Below are positions 7,440 to 12,348 of a stretch of 12,348 nt of DNA, one piece after another (the first letter of the stretch is position 1; each line of letters starts with the position of its first letter). A program made the translations under genes and the position numbers. Under the pieces are notes generated by a model. The model searched no databases. It worked only from the letters and a program-made list of their open reading frames with translations, and was not told where the DNA came from. The stretch is from Candidatus Poseidoniaceae archaeon (GTDB lineage Archaea; Thermoplasmatota; Poseidoniia; Poseidoniales; Poseidoniaceae). The stretch lies in the NCBI GenBank assembly GCA_022424925.1, contig JAKMGM010000127.1, positions 1 to 12,348 of the forward strand. Direction: 5' to 3'.

Positions 7440-7569
7440 TGGTGCCGGGAGCGGGGCTTGAACCCGCGACCTTCGGATGTCTCAGACACCGCAAGGGGTT
7501 TGCACGTCATACGATTGCCTTGGAGGCTGCCCTATGAGTCCGACGCGCTACCAACTGCGCCACCCCGGC
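7440..7569 (-). tRNA. Elongator tRNA-Met (CAU), intron-containing, CCA encoded
   Basis: Read on the minus strand, exon 1 is 7569-7533 and exon 2 is 7478-7443, 73 bases together, followed by an encoded CCA at 7442-7440. The acceptor stem GCCGGGG (7569-7563) pairs with TCCCGGC (7450-7444), with discriminator A. The D stem is GCGC/GCGC. The anticodon stem TCGGA (7543-7539) pairs perfectly with TCCGA (7477-7473). The joined loop is CTCATAA, with anticodon CAT at 7536-7534. The T arm is GCGGG-TTCAAGC-CCCGC. The GCCGGGG acceptor and A73 fit archaeal elongator tRNA-Met, not initiator (AGCGGG-type) and not tRNA-Ile2. A TTTT follows the CCA directly and could act as a terminator, or the transcript could continue into gatD. 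Confidence 0.96.
7479..7532 (-). other. 54-base archaeal tRNA intron at position 37/38 with bulge-helix-bulge
   Basis: The intron lies between A37 and A38. Exon bases 32-35 (CUCA) pair perfectly with intron bases -6 to -3 (UGAG), giving the 4-bp central helix. The 5' bulge is U36-A37|G+1 and the 3' bulge is A-2, C-1|A38, each three bases long with the cut after the second base. Outer helices are the anticodon stem on one side and intron GGCA (+2 to +5) with UGUC (-10 to -7, one G-U) on the other. This is the canonical substrate of archaeal tRNA splicing endonuclease. The remaining intron holds a small GCC-TCCAA-GGC hairpin; no ORF or box C/D motif is evident. Confidence 0.93.
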
Positions 7570-7582
7570 CTATCTCCGGCCT
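7565..7582. repeat. 7-bp direct repeat at the tRNA 5' end
   Basis: CCGGCCT occurs at 7565-7571, covering the first bases of the tRNA gene, and again at 7576-7582 with 4 bases between. It lies in the tRNA leader. It may be chance or a small duplication; no integrase or second attachment site is seen. Confidence 0.3.
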
Positions 7583-7616
7583 GTCGCATTCCCCATTTCA
7601 ACCATACGGATGAAAA

Positions 7617-7631
7617 GTGATGTAAAATCAC
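7617..7631. promoter_or_regulatory. Candidate promoter/operator: GTGAT-N5-ATCAC around a TATA-like core
   Basis: A perfect 5-bp inverted repeat (7617-7621 and 7627-7631) encloses GTAAA; the central TGTAAAAT at 7621-7628 resembles an archaeal TATA box. A start about 27 bases downstream would fall near 7652 and leave a leader of about 16 bases with a good Shine-Dalgarno before ATG 7668. The site sits in the 98-base gap between the divergent tRNA-Met and membrane-protein genes, so a bound regulator would compete with TBP. Function is inferred. Confidence 0.4.
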
Positions 7632-7658
7632 CGTAGCCTTCATGCACTTAACGCCATA

Positions 7659-7662
7659 GGAG
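7659..7662 (+). promoter_or_regulatory. Strong ribosome binding site for the gene at 7668
   Basis: GGAGAGGG runs from 7659 to 7666; its GGAG core is 5 bases before ATG 7668. This fixes the start and shows that at least some genes here use leadered, Shine-Dalgarno-driven translation. Confidence 0.7.
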
Positions 7663-7667
7663 AGGGT

Positions 7668-8585
7668 ATGGTTGACCTCAATACCGCCATGGCCGCCGCC
7701 GCAGGTGAACGGCAGAAGCGCATGGCTGATGAGGGAAAGGAACGAAAAAAGCGTCGCAGCGGAAGCGACCTTGGAATCGAGGCTTTTGATCCTGTCAAGC
7801 ACGTGACGAAGGAGAAAGCCGAAACGGTGTCGATGTGGCTCGTCATCGCTTTCTCGGTCGTTGTATCCCTGCTTATGCGCTATGTATTGATGCCCAGAAC
7901 TTCTGTAGAGAAGTCTGACATACTCTATCTCGCTCCACTGGCTGCGGTTTTCCTCATTCCGCAAGTGCACCGATTGGTTTTGCCTGCCTCACTGAACGAA
8001 GTCTACACGAAGGGAACATGGTTCAAGGCAGGCTTTCTTCACACATTCACATTCCTCGCAATGGCTTTCTTGCTCGTAAACCCTCCTCTGGGTGATATCG
8101 TAGCACCCCAACTTGCCGATAAGTGGGTCCTCGTCCAAGACGATGGCGAGCAACTCAATTTCTCCCAAACAAAGGGCGCCTCTTCATCGTTGACGTGGGA
8201 GGTTGATTCCAGCGCCGGGTTAGCGGGTGACATTTGGTTGTTGTTCGGCCTCGCCGATAATTTGAACGTTGAAGGTGCAAATGTTACGGTAGAACTCACC
8301 AATAATGCCGGTAACAACCTGCTTGTTCAGAACAATCTTGACTTTTGGGACAACAATTCTGAATCCATTGCGAACAATACTTCATCATCATCTTCGGAAT
8401 CAAAACTGATTCCACACGGTGACCTTGACCAAAGGTTTGCACTGCTTCTCGGTACCGACCTTGCAGTTGGTGAACATCAAATCACCGTTCGTATCCTCGA
8501 ACAGGGTGACCCTTGGGTGAACACCCGTGTCTACAACTGGGATTTGCTCATAGTCGAGGCGCTTCCTGAAGCCGATGCTTCATGA
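7668..8585 (+). CDS. Membrane protein, three helices plus outer beta domain, unknown function
   Basis: A 305-residue product. The first 50 residues are charged and probably cytoplasmic, with a basic run around 14-31 (GERQKRMADEGKERKKRR). Three membrane segments follow at about 55-75, 86-104 and 118-138. The remainder (about 140-305) looks like an exported beta-sandwich: hydrophobic residues alternate (WVLVQDDGEQLNFS, VNTRVYNWDLLIVEAL), and the pattern GEHQITVRILEQG is typical of a C-terminal beta strand pair. An Asn/Ser-rich linker (about 223-244, including five Ser in a row) and several sequons (N164, N205, N236) suggest glycosylation outside the cell. No enzymatic motif is recognised, and I cannot name a family. 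The start is set by a strong GGAG site. It stands alone on this strand, divergent from tRNA-Met, and its stop overlaps the end of a doubtful opposing ORF. Confidence 0.85.
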   Translation: MVDLNTAMAAAAGERQKRMADEGKERKKRRSGSDLGIEAFDPVKHVTKEKAETVSMWLVIAFSVVVSLLMRYVLMPRTSVEKSDILYLAPLAAVFLIPQVHRLVLPASLNEVYTKGTWFKAGFLHTFTFLAMAFLLVNPPLGDIVAPQLADKWVLVQDDGEQLNFSQTKGASSSLTWEVDSSAGLAGDIWLLFGLADNLNVEGANVTVELTNNAGNNLLVQNNLDFWDNNSESIANNTSSSSSESKLIPHGDLDQRFALLLGTDLAVGEHQITVRILEQGDPWVNTRVYNWDLLIVEALPEADAS

Positions 8586-8798
8586 CAGCATGTCACTGTG
8601 CGCAACTAATATTTGATTTAAGAGTCGACTTATTCGGTGGATATCTCGTTGTTCACGTGTTTGTTTTTGCAATTGCTTGTCCCGTATATACCGTACAAGT
8701 GGTGCAGCAGCTGTCCAACACATGAGATCCAATGAGCGGTTTAGCAAGTTCGTCATGCTTCGAGGCGAGTGAATGGCATACGAGTCATTTTTCACCAC
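8580..8798 (-). CDS. Doubtful small ORF downstream of rfcS
   Basis: A 72-codon frame starting at GTG 8798 or GTG 8795 fills the 238-base gap between the stops of the membrane-protein gene and rfcS. GAGGGG (8803-8798) lies directly before it, and the start is 25 bases after the rfcS stop on the same strand, an operon-like position. The product is basic, with likely helices (RYIRDKQLQKQTREQRDIHRI) and no signal peptide. Against it: only GTG starts, Shine-Dalgarno spacing shorter than normal, a 6-base overlap with the opposing gene, and no recognised family. If the frame is not coding, the gap is a plain convergent intergenic region. TGACA-GCA-TGTCA at 8583-8595 is a short hairpin there, too weak to call a terminator. 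Confidence 0.25.
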   Translation of the reverse strand: MVKNDSYAIHSPRSMTNLLNRSLDLMCWTAAAPLVRYIRDKQLQKQTREQRDIHRISRLLNQILVAHSDMLS

Positions 8799-8823
8799 CC
8801 CTCAGACGAAAACTGAAAGTGAA

Positions 8824-9813
8824 TCAACTGCGTAAATGGGTAACCAATCGTGCGGTTAAAGCATCCAACTGGATTTGTTCTCCACCGCCTTCGACAAGAC
8901 GGTAATCAACCTCAGCCATCCATTCGGTCATGTCGAGTTTTGCTTCTTCGCTGAGGAAGTCGGCCGTGTAGAGTTCTCGATGCAATTGATTCACAAAATC
9001 AGTTCCAGCAAGCCCGTATTTGTCGAGTAATTCCCTCAGGCGTCGACGAGCGGCATGGAATCCATCGTCCCTGCAAGCCATCAGGTACTGGTGGAGCGCT
9101 TCCGGAGGTGCGGTCGCCGAAGTCTCATAGATGAGGTCACGGTTAATGTTCATGTCCAGTGCCGCCGCAACTTGAAGGCCGGTGATTGCTTTTCGCAAGT
9201 CGCCTTGTGAAATTCGGGTCAATGCCTCTGCGGCGTCTTCTGCCAACTCGACCCCCTCCTGTTGAGCGACGTGAAGGATTTGAGCGTTGACGTCGGCATC
9301 CGCAAGCGGACGAAATCGGAACACAGCACACCGAGACTGAATAGGTTCAATGATTTTCGAAGAATAGTTGCATGATAGAATAAATCTGCACGTCTCTGCG
9401 TACTGTTCCATAATGCGCCGTAAAGCGCCTTGGGCATCGTTGGTCAGAGCATCTGCTTCGTCAAGAAAAATGATTTTGAACGATGCCTGGCCGTAAGGTG
9501 CGGTACGAGCAAATTGCTTGACTTTGGTGCGAATACTCTCAAGTTTACGCTCATCTGAAGCATTCATCTCGAGTAGATTTCTGCGGAACTCTTCACCAAA
9601 AACATCCTTTGTTAACGCCATAGCAGCAGTCGTTTTACCGGTTCCAGGAGGGCCGGCAAACAGCAGGTGAGGGAATTCTTTTTTCTTGGAGTAGATGGTT
9701 AAGCGCTGAACGACTGCTGCCTGCCCGCGAATTTCAGTAACGGACTGTGGCCGATGTCTTTCTACCCACAATTCACTCATATCGTGCTGTCGTTGCCGAG
9801 CCTCCTTGAACAT
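8824..9813 (-). CDS. rfcS: Replication factor C small subunit (clamp loader ATPase)
   Basis: RfcS forms, with RfcL, the pentameric ATPase that opens PCNA and loads it at primer-template junctions. The 329-residue product has the family length and near-complete motif set: WVERHRP (16-22), Walker A GPPGTGKTT (54-62), NASDER (84-89), Walker B IIFLDEAD (114-121), sensor 1 SCNYSSKI (147-154), the SRC arginine-finger motif (160-162), sensor 2 GDLRKAI (204-210), and the C-terminal collar with YRLVEGGGEQIQLDAL. Nothing essential appears missing and there is no intein at Walker A, a common insertion site in archaeal clamp loaders. Start 9813 has GAGGAGA just upstream; the alternative ATG 9780 (MSELWVERHRP) is family-like but lacks a ribosome binding site. 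RfcL is not in the window. The gene is divergent from the large DNRLRE protein, with 129 bases between. Confidence 0.96.
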   Translation of the reverse strand: MFKEARQRQHDMSELWVERHRPQSVTEIRGQAAVVQRLTIYSKKKEFPHLLFAGPPGTGKTTAAMALTKDVFGEEFRRNLLEMNASDERKLESIRTKVKQFARTAPYGQASFKIIFLDEADALTNDAQGALRRIMEQYAETCRFILSCNYSSKIIEPIQSRCAVFRFRPLADADVNAQILHVAQQEGVELAEDAAEALTRISQGDLRKAITGLQVAAALDMNINRDLIYETSATAPPEALHQYLMACRDDGFHAARRRLRELLDKYGLAGTDFVNQLHRELYTADFLSEEAKLDMTEWMAEVDYRLVEGGGEQIQLDALTARLVTHLRS

Positions 9814-9910
9814 TCTCCTCGTGACGAACGGATTTCCAAACCCGGCATGTATGTGCCGTCGTAATCGGAGTTCTAGAGCACTGGTTCATTCGTGTGAAGC
9901 GAAAAGACAG

Positions 9911-9922
9911 TATATGGAGGTG
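9911..9922 (+). promoter_or_regulatory. TATA-like element overlapping a strong Shine-Dalgarno
   Basis: TATATG (9911-9916) is centred about 30 bases before ATG 9943, the spacing expected if transcription begins at or just before that ATG (leaderless mRNA). GGAGGTG (9916-9922) is a near-perfect Shine-Dalgarno, but it sits 20 bases before ATG 9943, 11 before an in-frame TTG (9934) and 5 before the ATG of a three-codon ORF. Both readings cannot hold for one transcript. Confidence 0.4.
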
Positions 9923-9925
9923 GGC

Positions 9926-9937
9926 ATGAGTGTTTGA
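9926..9937 (+). other. Minimal upstream ORF (Met-Ser-Val-stop)
   Basis: ATG AGT GTT TGA follows GGAGG at an ideal 5-base spacing and ends 5 bases before ATG 9943. If the mRNA has a leader, ribosomes would first translate this three-codon frame and could re-initiate at the next ATG. It may instead be a by-product of a leaderless promoter. Confidence 0.25.
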
Positions 9938-9942
9938 GCCCC

Positions 9943-12348
9943 ATGCCACGCGAGACAGCCCCCCGCCGAACTGCCTTGACCGTCTTCCTCGTAATGATGT
10001 TCTTATTCGCTGATGTACTCATCCCGCAGTCCATCGATTTTGACCTCGAATTGGATGAAACGACCTCTGTTTCGTATGCCACTTCATCGCACACAGTTCT
10101 TTCAGATACGCACATTATGGAGCTCAATCCTCTTGTCAACTACAATACGTCCGTAACTGGCTTCATCGGCACCTCAAGTACAAATTTTGAGAGCAGAATC
10201 CTCATGGATTTCGATATGAATTACACCTCCGCAGACACGGTTCAATCTGCAACGCTCTACCTTGCATGTGATGTTGACCCAGATTCACCATCGACTATGG
10301 ATATCTACATGGCCGCACCGAGTTCGTGGAATGCAAGCGAAGTAACTTGGTTTGATGCGAAAATGAATGCCGCTTGGAATGTTGAAGGTGCCGATGGTTC
10401 GAGCGACCATGGTGCTTGGGAGCCTCCGTTTAGAGCAATGACCAACGGCACCTACGCGCTAAATGTGACTGCATTTGCTCAACAAGCAGCATCGACTAAC
10501 CAGTCGACATTCAGCGTACTACTCGCCGGCATGGGTTCGTATTATGAATGTAAGATGTCTGAATCTTTTCCAATAACCGACCGTCCTGAACTGGTGCTTG
10601 TAACGTCTTCAAGCGCTGCTGGAAGCGGCGGTTCTGTCGCATCGAATTTTGCTACTGACGGCCTTCCACTCATGACTGGAGATCTCGTACTGACTGCAGA
10701 TACCACGCCTACATTGTCGTATGAGGCACTCAACGGAGCGCATGTGGAGTTCCAGCTTTCTCAGGATTCTGATTTCAAAGACAATACCGACCTTGATTGG
10801 CATTATTCAACTATCGATGACTCGTTTTCAATTTCTGGTAGCAGTGGGACATTCACCGTTCCATCCAGCGACAAGTTTGATAATGGCACCACTGTGTATT
10901 ATCGAGTACGTAGCATTGATTCGACCGATATGCTCAGCCAGTGGTCGACAACTGAACATTTCCTCTTACCAGCCCACTCGGTGACCGACAACGGTGATGG
11001 TTCGGCAAGTATTGAAGTAACACGTGACCAGTTAGGTAATGTCGGTACCTTCATCGAAGATTCGTATTCAAACGAACTGAGCAAGAACTCAAAATATGGC
11101 TCGGCTGGAACGCTTCAAACCAGTGTGACTTCGAACAAAGAATCACTCATTCACATGCGATTTAATTTGTCGCTACTTGGTCTTCCTTCAAACGCAACAA
11201 TTCTCGATGCACAACTCAACCTTACCCGTGATTCTGCCACCAACAACCCGATGCTATCCATGCATGAAATGGCTTCAACGCCTTGGGTTGAATCGGAATT
11301 AACGTGGAACCGAGAATCAAACGCCAACGGTTGGTCAAACGGCGGCAGAGGTGCTTCCTCAACCGCATCTGCGACTGGAATAAACGGCTCGCAGACCAGT
11401 TCATCGTTTGGATTTGGCTTTACCGACGTGTTGCAGTCATGGGTCGAGAACGGTGATACTTCATCATCTGAATTTTTGATTACCGCTCGCGGCCAAAACG
11501 AAGCCTATTCGACGACTGGAACCAAGTCTGCAGTCTTCCACAGCACAGAAACATCACTCTCCTCGAACGAGCCACATGTGTACATCAGTTACAAATGGGG
11601 GCCAAGTTCACCTCTCGCAACAGTCGTTTTGACCGGACCGGCCCAAGACGAAGCCGTCTGGAATCAATCAGGCCACAACTTCACTGCAAACCTCACGCCT
11701 TCGATAACGTGGACGCCGAGTTCTTCGAACAACGAGATACTTCTGCAAATGGCAACCGATGAACAATTCCGCGACGTCGTCATGACATTGGACACCGGTG
11801 TTGACACCGACTTCTCCCCATCTGATGGCATACTGAACATGACCGGAACCAAGACGTTGGATGTTGGAAACATGTACTTTTGGCGAATGGCACACCTCGA
11901 TGCCGATGGGCGTTACGGGCCATGGTCCACATCCAATTTCCTCGTGAGTTCGCTTGAAAGCACCTGGCTTGGCGGTGAACGCCACGAGTTTAGGATGAAG
12001 CACGGAAACGGAACAACTGACGGACTGTATCCTGAATGTTTGGATACCTATATCGACAGTGGTACGCCAAACCAAAACTACAACGACGAATCAAAACTTT
12101 TGATATCCTTCAACACCTATCCAATTGAGGCACTTGGTCTTTTGAACTGCAACCTTCGATCGAATCTTCTCCCTCCCGGGTATGCAGTTGAATCTGCACA
12201 ACTGACTATGGTTCTTGCAAGCAATCCGTCCAACTCCCCCCGCGTTGCTGTTTGGGAAAATGTGCAATCCAGCTGGACCGATGAGGGTGCTACATGGAGC
12301 ACCTATGACGGTGTAAACACATGGGCTTCAGCAGGCGCCAAAGGTTCA
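9943..12348 (+). CDS. Large secreted DNRLRE (CBM96-type) repeat protein, 3' end outside the window
   Basis: The frame is open for 802 codons from ATG 9943 to the last base of the window. Residues 1-30 form a signal peptide (basic start, core ALTVFLVMMFLFADVLI). Three repeats of DNRLRE type follow at about 50-222, 365-550 and 690 to the edge. Each has the 'shared A-x-L strand' pattern (QSATLYL, LDAQLNL, ESAQLTM) and the hallmark W-x5-6-TW turn: SSWNASEVTW (127-136), TPWVESELTW (446-455), SSWTDEGATW (776-785). The third opens with the classic DTYIDSGTPNQNYNDESKLLI. Between repeats are fibronectin-III-like segments (about 240-345 and 560-675) ending YYRVRSID...QWS and YFWRMAHLDADGRYGPWS. Some DNRLRE/CBM96 domains bind acidic polysaccharides and others are structural; glycan binding or adhesion is inferred. 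Many sequons fit a glycosylated surface protein. Start may instead be TTG 9934. Confidence 0.88.
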   Translation, partial: MPRETAPRRTALTVFLVMMFLFADVLIPQSIDFDLELDETTSVSYATSSHTVLSDTHIMELNPLVNYNTSVTGFIGTSSTNFESRILMDFDMNYTSADTVQSATLYLACDVDPDSPSTMDIYMAAPSSWNASEVTWFDAKMNAAWNVEGADGSSDHGAWEPPFRAMTNGTYALNVTAFAQQAASTNQSTFSVLLAGMGSYYECKMSESFPITDRPELVLVTSSSAAGSGGSVASNFATDGLPLMTGDLVLTADTTPTLSYEALNGAHVEFQLSQDSDFKDNTDLDWHYSTIDDSFSISGSSGTFTVPSSDKFDNGTTVYYRVRSIDSTDMLSQWSTTEHFLLPAHSVTDNGDGSASIEVTRDQLGNVGTFIEDSYSNELSKNSKYGSAGTLQTSVTSNKESLIHMRFNLSLLGLPSNATILDAQLNLTRDSATNNPMLSMHEMASTPWVESELTWNRESNANGWSNGGRGASSTASATGINGSQTSSSFGFGFTDVLQSWVENGDTSSSEFLITARGQNEAYSTTGTKSAVFHSTETSLSSNEPHVYISYKWGPSSPLATVVLTGPAQDEAVWNQSGHNFTANLTPSITWTPSSSNNEILLQMATDEQFRDVVMTLDTGVDTDFSPSDGILNMTGTKTLDVGNMYFWRMAHLDADGRYGPWSTSNFLVSSLESTWLGGERHEFRMKHGNGTTDGLYPECLDTYIDSGTPNQNYNDESKLLISFNTYPIEALGLLNCNLRSNLLPPGYAVESAQLTMVLASNPSNSPRVAVWENVQSSWTDEGATWSTYDGVNTWASAGAKGS

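Noticed and set aside
7440..7569. tRNA-Ile2 (CAU, agmatidine-modified) or initiator tRNA-Met
   Set aside because: The GCCGGGG/TCCCGGC acceptor with A73 and the 37/38 intron fit elongator tRNA-Met; the initiator would begin AGCGGG and tRNA-Ile2 typically GGGCCC or similar.
7548..7970. 140-codon minus-strand frame over the tRNA and the membrane-protein gene
   Set aside because: It runs across the tRNA gene, the divergent promoter and a well-supported plus-strand gene.
8583..8595. TGACA-GCA-TGTCA hairpin as a terminator after the membrane-protein gene
   Set aside because: Only 5 bp with a 3-base loop and no T-run behind it; too weak to call.
9844..9857. GGCA-N6-TGCC inverted repeat between rfcS and the DNRLRE gene
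   Set aside because: Four-base arms are expected by chance; not placed on a convincing promoter element.
11668..12075. 135-codon minus-strand frame inside the DNRLRE gene
   Set aside because: Antisense to a frame with clear repeat motifs; its product has no recognisable features.
1..12348. CRISPR array, insertion sequence, integrase or phage/defence module
   Set aside because: No regularly spaced repeats, terminal inverted repeats or transposase, nuclease or integrase motifs were found; the genes are housekeeping and surface genes.

Overview
The window most likely comes from a planktonic euryarchaeon, probably Candidatus Poseidoniales (Marine Group II) or a close relative. Direct support for Archaea is a clamp-loader small subunit of archaeal type (RfcS), GatD (a subunit of the archaea-specific Glu-tRNA(Gln) amidotransferase GatDE), and an elongator tRNA-Met gene whose intron forms a textbook bulge-helix-bulge splicing motif. 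The narrower placement is inference from gene style: moderate G+C, very large secreted proteins rich in N-glycosylation sequons, and short intergenic gaps.

Layout, left to right. The minus strand carries the 5' end of an unidentified gene that runs off the left edge (1-58), preceded by a small three-helix membrane protein (67-450). A short divergent promoter region follows. Then come a divergent shikimate dehydrogenase-like protein (543-1583, +) and a 927-residue membrane-anchored surface protein (1621-4404, +) with a hydrolase-like head that has lost its nucleophile, Ig/cadherin-like beta domains and a C-terminal anchor. Facing it, with 3 bp between the stop codons, are an acyl-CoA carboxylase carboxyltransferase (4408-5970, -), gatD (6008-7363, -) and the intron-bearing tRNA-Met(CAU) (7440-7569, -), all in one direction. 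A compact divergent promoter separates the tRNA from an unrecognised three-helix membrane protein with an outer beta domain (7668-8585, +). Next are a doubtful small ORF (8580-8798, -) and rfcS (8824-9813, -). Divergent from rfcS is a large secreted protein (9943 to the right edge, +, no stop reached) with three DNRLRE/CBM96-type repeats alternating with fibronectin-III-like segments.

How the genes relate. Replication (RfcS), translation (GatD, tRNA-Met), central metabolism (carboxyltransferase, AroE-like) and cell-surface genes are interleaved, as on an ordinary chromosome. I see no transposase, integrase, CRISPR array, rRNA or phage module. The most unusual content is the surface material: a probable pseudo-hydrolase receptor-like protein and a tandem DNRLRE adhesin or glycan binder. 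No gene-free stretch exceeds about 240 bases. The gaps at 451-542, 7570-7667, 8586-8823 and 9814-9942 are covered in the entries.
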